From: Symbiodinium natans
Taxonomy: Eukaryota > Sar > Dinophyceae > Suessiales > Symbiodiniaceae
Direction of reading: 5' to 3'
Length of the DNA stretch: 64,000 nt
NCBI GenBank assembly: GCA_905221605.1
Contig: CAJNDS010002606.1
Span: 80,001 to 144,000 of the forward strand
The notes beneath the pieces were generated by a model. That model was not told the origin of the DNA. It did not search any database and was given only the letters and a program-made list of their open reading frames with translations. How positions within the stretch are numbered: the stretch's first letter is position 1; the number at the start of each line of letters is the position of its first letter. This document shows positions 22,158-31,344 of this stretch, piece after piece. The position numbers were made by a program, and so were the translations under genes.

Positions 22158-22555
22158 TTGAGGAGGGCACGAGTGATGAGGATAGGAGGACTTCCAAGGG
22201 GGACATGGAACTCTACGAAAATCGATCTACGGACCTGCATTCTCCGGGACGTTGACCTCCGTGTCGGGTACAAGTTCGAGAACACACCAAAAACCTACCA
22301 ACGCACACGCCTGTCCAGGGTCAGTGTCAGTTCTCCGATGCCCATACCTTGGGCTGCGGAGCTTGGTTTGGCTGCGGCTAAACACCAAATCCAAGCAGCC
22401 AATGGCTAGAACGTCGAAAGGGTCACTTGGGCTGGGCCAAAGTGGGTTGGGAACATTTGACGGACCAAGCCAATTGGTAGACTTCGGGGGCAATCTTTTT
22501 GATGTGACATGTTCAACAAATGCGGCTTTGTCAGCGGACGGTAGCCCGACATGCG

Positions 22556-22727
22556 AATGAGGGTGTATTGTTGAACGTGAGCGTCCCAAATCAGGGAAGT
22601 TCCATCGCCAAAACTTCCGTGAGCAGGGCGCAGCAAGGCATCAACTGTGTAACCGTTGGGCCCAAGCTCACATCAACTTGTTGTCCAGGGCCACGCCTGA
22701 AGGTGCTAAGGCCTAAATCATTTTGTT
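22556..22727 (+). repeat. Repeat A1 (left end of the retroelement)
   Basis: Begins AATGAGGGTGTATTGTTGAA and ends CTAAATCATTTTGTT. Identical to 25818-25989 except A at 22720 against T at 25982. It probably carries the element promoter, although I cannot point to one. Confidence 0.93.
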
Positions 22728-22824
22728 TGTTGTTCTCCATGGCCCCGCTGTGATTGGGTATTCCTTTGTTCGAGGTTTGGACGTGGAACCAGGTCGCCCT
22801 TTTCCTTCGGCCGCCTTTTCAGGA

Positions 22825-25377
22825 ATGGACAAGAAGGATTGGATGCGGCATTGTTCGCCTGCCAGAACCCGACGAAATCAGTGGCGGGCCTCCAGTCTCA
22901 AGCTGAAGCAGAATCTACGCAAGTTGCTGGAACGCAGGCGTCAGCCCGATCTGCTTGAAGACGTGAGCAGGCCACGAGAAACTGCCGCTAGCTTACTCAG
23001 AGACCAGCTGCAAAGCCTTCTTGCAATTTCTTGCCTCCCAGTGGCCTGCTTTTTTCGAGATTGGATGAGTCCCAAACGCATGTGCGGAGGCAGGTTCAGG
23101 GACCTGTTCCCTATTCCTCCTTTGGCTGTCTGGCCGCGGTGTGTTTCGGTGATGGAGATGGAGACCGACGTGTGTCTGCAAGTGAGCAATATGTGCATAG
23201 GCGCATTGAACTTTCTGTATTCTGGCTTCAGGCCAGCTCTTTCTGGAGGTGCAATGAACAAGTTCCCCTCAACTGCTCAGCAGACCTCGCAACGACACAT
23301 CTGCAGCAAGGTGGTTCGTTTTTTGGGCCGGCTTGTTCAGGAGTTGGGAAACGCTCTTCCCTGGCAAAGAAGCTTCCAGCAGTGCGAAGTCTCGGCGACC
23401 CCAAGCTATGAGGACATTTGCAGCGACAGGGTGGACTTGCCTGCGCAGGCAGCTTCTTGCGACCCCAGCGGAATCATTTCCAAGTGCCTTTCAAGTCAAA
23501 TTGCAGATGCTTCTTGCATTTTCCCAGCAGGTGTGGTTTCTGCTCACTTAGCTGTTCCGCAGAATAAGAGAAGCGAGTACCTCAAACTTACCTGCAGAGA
23601 GTTGGAATGTGGCAAGCTGCGTCTGCGTCGGCAAGTGTGCGGAATGGGCGGAGTGTTCGCTGTCGGAAAGCGAGGCGGCAGACAGCGCAAGATATGGGAC
23701 GGGGCTGGCCTTTCTCAGATGGCAGCTGCCCCGCCGAAGCCCAGACGGCTCGCCAACCCATCCTCTTTCCTGGATGTGCAGTTCGACGTCGGACAACAGG
23801 TGTTCTTCTCGAAGCGTGATGCATCAACCTTCTTTGACGCCTTGCAGGCCCCTGAAGTGCTGCAGCCCTTTTTTGGGCAGCCCGCAGTGACAGCCCAGGA
23901 GCTTCTGGATCATGGGATGACACGCGATGCCATCGCCAAAGCCTGTGACGACTCTGTGAGCGCTGACGTGAGTGGCCACCTTTACCCGGTGCACGCAGTT
24001 TGGCCCATGGGTTTTGCTTGGTCGAGCGCGGTGGCGCAAGACACCACGCTCGCGGTCTGCGCTTCTGCGGGCATTGCAGAGGAAAGCATCCTCTCGCTCG
24101 ACCATGACGTGCCCGTGAAGCAGGATGAGCTCTGCTTTGTGGCGACTGACGACACCGTTTTACTGCACACCAGCAAAACCAGGGGCCAACGCACGCTTGC
24201 TAACCTTGACGCCGCTTTCGCCGAGCATGGCGTGCCGAGAAACGTGGCAAAGGACGTTTCCCTGGCAAATGAAATCACCGCTCTTGGGTGCGATTTGTCG
24301 AGCACTCCCGCCGCCAAGCCTGTCGAGGGGTGCGCAGCTGCAAGTACTCCGGCTTCCGTTTCGCCTTTGCTGCCCTTGCCCAGCTCTTCTACTTCAGCGC
24401 GGCAACCCCGGTTGACTGCGGACTTGGGTCGGGGCAGCAAGGTGGACGGATCGCTTGGGGAACGCACTCCGCGCATCCCTCCTAGCTGTCCTGGGACGGT
24501 AAGAGCCGAGCCTGGTGCGGCCAAGATAGCCCAAGCCGTGTGCAGAACGCTCGGGCTCTTGCGTGCGAACTTTGCCAGTCCGAAAGCATTTCATTCCTTG
24601 CTGGGCGTGTGGGAATGGTTTGCGCTTCTGCAGAGAGGTTTCTTCAGCATCTACGATGGGGTGTACTCTTTTGCGCGCAAAGAGCCGGCTACTGAGTTGA
24701 CCAGGGTGCCGGAAGCAGCTTTGAACGAGATGCTTGTTACTCTGCTTCTTGCCCCGCTTCTCTCCGTCGACTTGGACAGACAGCCGCTGCAGCAACTCGT
24801 GGCGACTGATGCTGCCCCGCAGTTCGGCTTTGGAGTGTCCGTGGCTTCTTGCAGCAGGCAGGAGGCAGTGGAAATCTGTGGCTTCGCCGAGAGGCGTGGC
24901 GATTACGTGCGCCTCACCACTAGTCCAGATGATCCCGTTGAAGTTCCTCGTTTGGGTGTGCCAAGCAGGCTTTCAGCCACTGAGAAGGACTTCAAGACCG
25001 TCATCAGTTCCAAAGCAAAGTGGCCTGCGCACTCTGGCGTCTTGGAGGCCCATGCTTACTTGCTCGCGCTGAGATGGGTCGCACGCCACGCGGCCAAGCA
25101 CGGCAGCAAAGTACCGCTGCTGGTAGACGCCAAAGTGGTTGTGGGGGCTGTGACCAAAGGACGCAGCTCTGCAAAGGCCTTGCGGCATGCTTTGCGATCC
25201 GTAGCGGCAGTTTCCATGGCCGCAAACCTTCTTCCGCGAGCAGTGTATATCCCTAGCGAGTCTAACCCTGCTGATGCACCGTCTCGCGGAAAACGGAACA
25301 AGCCAAGAAGCGACCGGTTCTGTAAAAGGACCAGCGTCAAGCGCCGCCTTCTGTCAAACCTGCAGCAACTGGTGTGA
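22825..25377 (+). CDS. Reverse transcriptase/RNase H polyprotein of the retroelement
   Basis: First ATG at 22825 (MDKKDWMRHC); 850 codons, TGA at 25375-25377; the frame is already open from 22723. Residues counted from 22723: a basic N-terminal region (40-120), a Cys-containing middle, RT fingers near 306-345 (GVFAVGKRGGRQRKIWD), motif A SKRDASTFFDAL with Asp367, motif B PMGFAWSSAVAQ (428-439), motif C FVATDDTVLLH with Asp476-Asp477, a Ser/Pro-rich insert (about 527-600), RT connection, then RNase H with Asp695 (ATDAAPQFG), Glu775 (LEAHAYLLALRW), Asp802 (LLVDAKVVVGAV) and closing motif NPADAPSR (848-855). It copies element RNA into DNA and degrades the RNA. Motif C is A-T-D-D instead of the usual Y/F-x-D-D. 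No integrase, protease or recombinase is visible. All catalytic acids are intact, so it may still be active or have been so recently. Confidence 0.9.
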   Translation: MDKKDWMRHCSPARTRRNQWRASSLKLKQNLRKLLERRRQPDLLEDVSRPRETAASLLRDQLQSLLAISCLPVACFFRDWMSPKRMCGGRFRDLFPIPPLAVWPRCVSVMEMETDVCLQVSNMCIGALNFLYSGFRPALSGGAMNKFPSTAQQTSQRHICSKVVRFLGRLVQELGNALPWQRSFQQCEVSATPSYEDICSDRVDLPAQAASCDPSGIISKCLSSQIADASCIFPAGVVSAHLAVPQNKRSEYLKLTCRELECGKLRLRRQVCGMGGVFAVGKRGGRQRKIWDGAGLSQMAAAPPKPRRLANPSSFLDVQFDVGQQVFFSKRDASTFFDALQAPEVLQPFFGQPAVTAQELLDHGMTRDAIAKACDDSVSADVSGHLYPVHAVWPMGFAWSSAVAQDTTLAVCASAGIAEESILSLDHDVPVKQDELCFVATDDTVLLHTSKTRGQRTLANLDAAFAEHGVPRNVAKDVSLANEITALGCDLSSTPAAKPVEGCAAASTPASVSPLLPLPSSSTSARQPRLTADLGRGSKVDGSLGERTPRIPPSCPGTVRAEPGAAKIAQAVCRTLGLLRANFASPKAFHSLLGVWEWFALLQRGFFSIYDGVYSFARKEPATELTRVPEAALNEMLVTLLLAPLLSVDLDRQPLQQLVATDAAPQFGFGVSVASCSRQEAVEICGFAERRGDYVRLTTSPDDPVEVPRLGVPSRLSATEKDFKTVISSKAKWPAHSGVLEAHAYLLALRWVARHAAKHGSKVPLLVDAKVVVGAVTKGRSSAKALRHALRSVAAVSMAANLLPRAVYIPSESNPADAPSRGKRNKPRSDRFCKRTSVKRRLLSNLQQLV

Positions 25378-25666
25378 GCCTCCGCCTTGTACAGCTCCTT
25401 GCCGCTGACTCTCCGCCGCAAAGCACCGGGCATGAAGCAAGCTGCTGCCCCTTCCTTGCGGGGTGGTGGTCTTTGACAGGCTGCTGGAGAAGCCTTTTTG
25501 CTGTGTTTTGCGGTAGGGGTCACACGATCTGCTCCACTCGTGTACGTGTTTTGAATTCATTCTTTCTATTTCAAGGATGCCTGTAGCTCATTTTGTGAAC
25601 CTGTGCCAGACTGGCTGCCAGAGTATCTTGTTTCGGCAGCAGAGTACGCTGCCAGTGCGGGGTTTT

Positions 25667-25821
25667 GGGCAATGTCTGAACGGACGTGGCCTCCTCAGAT
25701 GTGGTGAGCTTCTTTGTTTCTGCAGGATCTCTAAACGACAGCGGCAAGCAAACTGGCAAAACTTCCTGTCATGAGCTGCAGGTCTTCAGAGGACTTGCGT
25801 AGAGCGACACTCTCAACAATG
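25667..25821 (+). repeat. Repeat B1, carrying a 76-base GT...AG insert
   Basis: Starts GGGCAATGTCTGAACGGACG. Bases 25667-25715 and 25792-25821 match B2 exactly; the 76 bases 25716-25791 are absent from B2, begin GT and end AG. The last four bases (AATG) overlap the first four of A2. The 25378-25666 stretch upstream, between the coding frame and B1, shows no gene. Confidence 0.88.
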
Positions 25822-25989
25822 AGGGTGTATTGTTGAACGTGAGCGTCCCAAATCAGGGAAGTTCCATCGCCAAAACTTCCGTGAGCAGGGCGCAGCAAGG
25901 CATCAACTGTGTAACCGTTGGGCCCAAGCTCACATCAACTTGTTGTCCAGGGCCACGCCTGAAGGTGCTAAGGCCTAAATCTTTTTGTT
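25818..25989 (+). repeat. Repeat A2 (internal copy)
   Basis: Second copy of the 172-base A repeat, 171/172 identical to A1 and directly abutting B1. A 16-base C-rich spacer (25990-26005) separates it from B2. Confidence 0.93.
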
Positions 25990-26005
25990 CCCAGCCCACC
26001 CGCCC

Positions 26006-26084
26006 GGGCAATGTCTGAACGGACGTGGCCTCCTCAGATGTGGTGAGCTTCTTTGACTTGCGTAGAGCGACACTCTCAACAATG
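26006..26084 (+). repeat. Repeat B2 (right end of the retroelement)
   Basis: Seventy-nine bases from GGGCAATGTCTGAACGGACG to CTCTCAACAATG, identical to the two outer parts of B1 joined without the 76-base insert. The element appears to end at the AATG, after which sequence similarity to A and B stops. Confidence 0.88.
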
Positions 26085-26348
26085 TGGTTTCTCAGTCATT
26101 GGTATCCTTGAGTAGTTCGAAAAAAACCAACCCGAAACCAGCCATAGATAGAATATGAAGTCTTCAATGTTTTTATCCATGGGTTCCGCCATGCCCGGGG
26201 CATACCAGGACTCTGCAAACAAAACGCCCACACACAGAAAAGACACCTCCTTCTGGAATGGAACTTTGCCATCCAGCTCCACCTCGGGTTTCAGACAATA
26301 TCCAGGGGTCTTGGCAGACGTTTCCAGCAGGAGTGTTTATGGTAAAAT

Positions 26349-26450
26349 TCTGGGATGTTCCCCCTTATACTAAGAGTCCTTCATAGGGATTATTGTAGGG
26401 GGTACTATAATCCCTATTCAGGACTGTTAGTATAAGCGGGAACATCCCAA
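26349..26450. mobile_element. 102-base hairpin (MITE-like) with 7-base direct repeats
   Basis: The arms 26352-26397 and 26403-26448 (46 bases each) are inverted repeats matching at 41 of 46 positions, around a 5-G loop. GTAAAAT stands immediately left (26342-26348) and right (26451-26457), as a target-site duplication would. It has no coding capacity and the size and structure of a miniature inverted-repeat element. Its position just beyond the retroelement is probably coincidence. Confidence 0.75.
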
Positions 26451-26457
26451 GTAAAAT

Positions 26458-28437
26458 AGGTCGCGTTGTGGATCCGGCTTTTTTGGCCTTCACGGGGCTC
26501 CTTCATTTAGGAGGCTGCAGTCAGTGGCTTGAAGGTACTGGAAAGGCCTGCCCTTATTGTAAAATCAATTGGGGCTTCATGCAACGGAACCGACCCCAGA
26601 GATGGAATCTAAACTCTATAAACTTCAACCCTAAGCCATCCCAAGCCCTACATGGGCATTGAAGCATGAGTTGCGGAGCAGAGCGGCGCCCGCCAGCCTT
26701 AAAGCCTCTGTCTGCGTGAACGTGCCTCCTGGAAATACGGACATAGGATTGTGTTAAAGCTTCCCGCTTCAAAGGGCTGGCATGTACACCCCGCTGCAAG
26801 CCCCAACCATATTCAATGTATGGGGTCGGGAAGCCATCCAGATTTCGACAAATGCTCCCTGGGCATGTTCTGTCTATGGGGCCAGGAAACAACCCGGATT
26901 TCAAAAGCAAATTTGCAGCCCGCGGGATTCGACACATCGAACGGTGGTTTGTTTGAGCAGAGTTTCGCAGATGAGAGTCAACATGATGTTCGTGGCGCTT
27001 GGAACTGCTGGCTCAATTTGTTGGCTCAGAAAAATGCTTGTTTCTCTCACCCGCGATCTCTAGCCCGGCTTGTTCTATGCCGGGGCCATGCAAGCCAATG
27101 AGCGGCCGCCAATTGGCAAAGGATGGCCGCCAATGGGCAAGGGAAAATGGCAGCCGCCCATTGGCAAGGGCCGGCCTGGCATGTTTTTGTTTTTGTAAAA
27201 GGCTTGAGAGCTGTAAAGCTGTTGTGCAGCCTTTGCATGATGCTTGCTTGCAAAAGGTGCCATGCCGATGGGCAAGGGCAAGGGGCCAGGGAACTTCGGA
27301 CCGGGGCCTGCAGGCAACTGTGGCATGTGCAGTATTCCTTGTCAACATGAATGTGCAGATTCCCATGAGAATTCTAATGTTTTTTCCATCGCATTCCATT
27401 GCTTCGCTGGGAGTTTGTAGTGAGGCGTCATGCCGCCACCACCGGTGCCTGCCAATCGAAAGACACAGCTTTGTGCCGAAGCCTCGGTACTTCGAAGTGG
27501 TTTTTTGAGGTCTTGTGAATCAACAGTTTGCCCTTTTGCTAAATATGCTGCTTCAGGTCTACTTCAAGGAAGGACGATGTACGCGTGGAACTTCTTGCAG
27601 CCGGCTGCCCACCTTTCTTGCCTGAATCTGCTTTGTTTTCCGTCAGATTCTGCTGATTGCGTGTGTCAGATTACGCGCACGGCGAGCATGAGCTGGTGGA
27701 GAGGGGTGTGCCCAGCAGCTTCCGAGCAAATAGGATCGATTTTGGATTTTGTCTTGTTTCTTGGAACTTCTAAACCTCCGCGTTTTCGGACCTCCCCCCT
27801 CGAAAGCTTTCATGAGGCAGACCACCGCCGCCTCCTCGGGAAGTGCGGCATCCAGTTGGCAACAGATTCGACGTGCCTGCCTCAACCTGGAGTGCAGTTC
27901 GCTGGTTCTGTTTAAGGATGGTACATGCAATGTGCCACCGTAGATGCAAGCAACAATCAGCTTCTTCAGTACTTTTTTGTTTGGATTTAAAACCCATGCT
28001 GCTGATACTTTGTAGATTGTCGTGCCGCGTGTGCACCATCGATAGTTCCCACAGCGGTGTTTTTTTTTTTTTTTTTTTTTTGCACGCTGCACACCTGTTC
28101 CACAATAGCGCATGTATTTTGTTGCAATAATTGCTGTCGTGGATGCTTACTCAGGTGAGATCTGGCCCACAGGCTGACTCTTGAAACTGTCATGAGTCCA
28201 CAGGATCAAGATTTGTGGAGACCATAACTCCAAGGAGTGTGTCACCCAAGGCGTCGTGAATGCAGAATCCTTCCACAGTGGCCGGAGGTAAACTACGAAG
28301 GTTTCAGTCAATGTTCTTGGTTTTGCTGGGGTTGGGGGGTCATGTTCCTCCTGGCGGTGACAGCTAGCCGCAAGCAGCCGGCTCTCCCTTGCTACGCCGG
28401 ACTTGATTCGTGCGTTGACTAAGGGATCTGGCCAGAA
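26458..28437. other. No certain gene; GCCAATGGGC-type repeats, T22 run
   Basis: 27098-27290 holds several GCCGCCAATGGGCAAGGG-like words, some inverted (GCCAATTGGC). A plus-strand block at 27670-27745 reads YAHGEHELVERGVPSSFRAN after a GTCAG acceptor and may be a lone exon. A T22 homopolymer is at 28060-28081. Confidence 0.4.
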
Positions 28438-29536
28438 GTGTGTTGGGTTCACGTGGCCATGAAGGTCCACCGGCCGCCCCGAGACATGCGACCTTCGTCT
28501 AGATCGAGGCTGTTGGAACTGTTGAAGGACGATGAGGGAAGCACGTGCTCTTGGGCCGCAGGTCACAAAGACGACTTAGAAAAGTCGTTTTTGCCAAGTT
28601 GCGGCCTTAAAAGTCTTCCGGGCTGCAGGTAAGTCCAGGTAAGCACGGAGAGAAGTGGAGCCCTTAGAGGCAATCTTTTGTATCGCCCCCATCAACAAGG
28701 TCCGAAGCAGTGGGTGCTGTCGAGCGGTTGCGGGCACAGCTTAAGGTAGATCCAAGGTACCCTGCAAGTCAAGTTTCACTCGGAGACATGGTCGCCGTGT
28801 GATGCCAAGGCCAGACTGCTCACTCCGCCAAGCAACCGAGCAGGAACCTGTGCGCATCCCGGAAACTTCGAGCCACACGTGGGGATTTGAGCGAACCCTG
28901 GAGTTTCAGGAGATTCCCAGAAAACAGCCAGAAAACATTCCACCATCTTCAACTTTGCCAGGCCACCGATTTGCCCGAGCCGAATCTGGCGAACGGGCTC
29001 CTTACTGGGATTCCGTTGCGTTGTGTGGGTGAGAAGCGCTGCCGTGCTGTGGCAGTGAGGTCTGCACCGAAGGTTGCTGAGGCCGAGGAAGGTGAGGCGC
29101 AGGCCGGCATCAGAGTCTCGCAGTTTGGCCAAAGCATCGGCACAAGCATGGGGGAAACAAGCTTTCGCATCTTTCGCCAGCTAGAAACACCCTGATTGAT
29201 TGTTCATAGTTAATTCGCGTTTGATTTGTGTGCAAGTCGGAGGAAAGCACTGCGCCCGAAAATGGCGACAAACCCAAGGAAGCAGAGGCAGATTGACCGA
29301 AGGAATCTTCTGCTGCTGTTGTTTGACGGCATCTGGTCTTTTGCTTCTTAATTACTCGCTCAGCCTGGAAGGGTATAGATGTGGACGTTGAAGCAGAAGC
29401 AGAGGCACCAGAATTGCTGGAAAGATGTAGCAGAGATGTTCGGGACATGCTCTGGAAGAGGCTGCGGAGCAGGAGCCACCGCCGGGGCCCGACTCGATTC
29501 TTTGAGCGTTGGGCTGCAGAGTGGACGGAGAAGTAG
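28438..29536 (+). CDS. Hypothetical protein, multi-exon, charged C-terminus
   Basis: Plus-strand blocks with coding character: about 28485-28620 (SSRSRLLELLKDDEGSTCSW); 28695-28798 (GAVERLRAQLKVDPRYPASQ, then VSLGDMVAV); about 29025-29195 (APKVAEAEEGEAQAGIRVSQ, then FGQSIGTSMGETSF); about 29247-29300 (STAPENGDKPKEAEA); and 29372-29536 (VDVEAEAEAPELLERCSRDV, then RRGPTRFFERWAAEWTEK) ending in TAG. The last block follows GGAAG|G, the usual junction here. The C-terminal part is helical and highly charged. I see no known domain. Block order is secure, splice junctions are not, and membership of one gene is an inference from strand and spacing. Confidence 0.5.
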
Positions 29537-29761
29537 CCTCAGAAAGAGTTGGCCCTTTCAACTTCTTTTTTTGGCGGTTTCCTTGCATCGTGATCTGTTT
29601 GCATCCAAAGAACTTTCAGTCTAAAGCTTTGTAGACCTTCCTCTTCATTGCAGATGGCAGCAACTTGGCCAGGAAGGGTGCCCCTGCCGCGGCACCTGCT
29701 CCTGTTGTGGCATCCTTCCTCCTCAATGAGGACAGACTTCTGCATCGAGAGAAACCCTCAA

Positions 29762-29816
29762 CCCTGAACCCTCAACCCTAGACCCTAAACCCTAAACCCT
29801 AAACCCTAAACCCTAA
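29762..29816. repeat. Interstitial telomere-type repeat (CCCTAAA)n
   Basis: Five near-perfect CCCTAAA units (29783-29815) preceded by degenerate CCCTGAA/CCCTCAA/CCCTAGA units. TTTAGGG is the telomere unit reported for dinoflagellates. Confidence 0.95.
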
Positions 29817-29859
29817 GTGGACCCATATGGGACCACCCCAGGATGGTGCTGGGGAGCTT

Positions 29860-30650
29860 AGCCAGATGTATGGTCAGGGGGCCAAGAGCACAAATTCGGA
29901 CAGCGAGTGGCAGGTTGTTGGCCAAAATCTATCCAAGTATGACCTTCTCGTCTTCTTGTCTCCTCTTTGGGGAGCTTTTCTGGAGTTTCTCGCCATGTGG
30001 CTGAGGCCTCGGAGCGCAGCTGCTCCGGAGCCGCAGTCTTGAAGTGCCTGCCAAAAACAGTTTGAGAAAGCGCCATGAAGCGGGAAAAACCAGCATGTTG
30101 CTGGTTTACTATCTGTGACACGGTGATAAATTCGTGCAAGCTCGCACAGCACAGCGAACTACAGAACCAGTTGTTCCCTCACCCCGCTGTTTCAGGGATA
30201 ACTGGACCACTGCAATTGGTGCAGTGCAACATGTTCTCGGCCTGGCAATCCACCAGTGCCATTGCGTGTCATAGGATCTGCTCTTCTCTTTCATGCTTCC
30301 CCTGTGTGAGGGCTGTGAGGGCCGGGATCTGCTTTTCTTAAAGGCGGCTTTTGTTTTGGTCCCTTGCCCAATGTCTTCACAGTGTGCCGAACTTCTTCGA
30401 GTATTTGTGCTCTTGTCACCAACTTGCCAGTCTTGTCTGTTCTGTTCGTTCTGCTTGGAGGGCTTCTCCATCTTTCTCCAGTCCGCAACTTTGACCACAT
30501 TTTGCCAAGTTCTCTCCTAGTTTGCCGACACCGTGTTGATTGTTGACATTGCCTGCCAAGCCTTGATCCCTTCTCCCGTCCCGATGCTCGCGGCAGTTGA
30601 TGACCCAGGAGACCTCCTCCCACTCAAACCCTCACACCCTATCACACCCT
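29860..30650 (-). CDS. Possible minus-strand exons, unassigned
   Basis: Two minus-strand blocks look protein-like: about 30065-29940 (FKTAAPEQLRSEASATWRET, then PEKLPKEETRRREG) and about 30440-30300 (LVTRAQILEEVRHTVKTLGK, then GPKQKPPLRKADPG). The plus strand offers nothing better here. They oppose the direction of the genes on both sides, and another frame of the same strand is nearly as good, so this may be an old gene fragment or chance. Confidence 0.25.
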
Positions 30651-31344
30651 CAGCCCACATCCGCAGAGGTGGGGGACCCCTTGAGAATACGAAGCGCGGC
30701 ATAGCGTGACTCAACTTGAATCACTTGAATCCTCGATTAAGGCATGGGCTGGCATCCTGGCAGCGGCGTGGGAGCCAACCTGGACGGAGAGCTCGGGCCT
30801 TGCGATGCTTCCTTACAGGAGCCTTCTTTGGAGTCTTCAGGGGTCGGGGCATATGCGATTAAGAAGCCAGCAGCAATCCAGAAAACCAGGGTTCAGGAAC
30901 CAGGACCCAGGAAACACGGCGATTCAGGAAGCCAGGATTTAGGAACGCCGTGATTCAGGAATTTGCAGGATTCAGGAAGCCACGATATTCAGGGAACCAC
31001 GTCCGAGTTCAATTTTTCCGGTTTCCCGAGTTGTCACAAGGCCCATAAGGTTCACATCAGAGGAAACGAATCAACGAATGGGACTGAGGCTTGAACCGGT
31101 CTCCATCCACATCCTTGGCTTACCTTCCACTCACTTCGGGCGGAAGGTTGGCTGTGCTGACTTTTCGCTTTTGTGCTGTTGCTCCTTTGTCTCGGGGCAA
31201 AGATGTGGGAGGATGTGTAGTATGTAGGGTTGTGTCGAAAGCACAGGATCGGCGCTGTCTGGGTCGAAGGAAGCCCAGGCGCCTCCGGGACTCCGACGAG
31301 CCGCGGGCCCAAGCTTTGGGGGAGGAGTAAAGTCGGCTTTCATT
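30651..31344. other. No certain gene; GATTCAGGAA words
   Basis: 30870-30985 repeats CCAGGATTTAGGAA/GATTCAGGAA-like words about seven times at 15-25 base spacing. Otherwise only short frames. Confidence 0.4.

Larger units (their letters stand above)
22556..26084 (+). mobile_element. Retroelement with split direct repeats (A1-RT/RNase H-B1-A2-B2)
   Basis: A 172-base repeat (A) occurs at 22556-22727 and again at 25818-25989 with a single mismatch. A second repeat (B) occurs at 25667-25821 and, shorter, at 26006-26084. A2 lies between the two B copies, so the order is A1, coding region, B1, A2, B2. This is the split-direct-repeat layout of PAT/Ngaro-type tyrosine recombinase retrotransposons. 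B2 ends and A1 begins with the same four bases (AATG), and the internal B1-A2 junction contains AATG once, as predicted for a circular intermediate joined there. The encoded RT/RNase H fits this class, but no tyrosine recombinase frame is present in the 3.5 kb, so the element may be non-autonomous or use another enzyme. No long target duplication is visible, as expected for recombinase-mediated insertion. Confidence 0.8.

Noticed and set aside
22556-25989. Interpretation of repeat A as simple LTRs
   Set aside because: The second copy is internal, with repeat B on both sides, and no TG...CA ends or flanking short duplication are seen; the split-repeat reading explains more.
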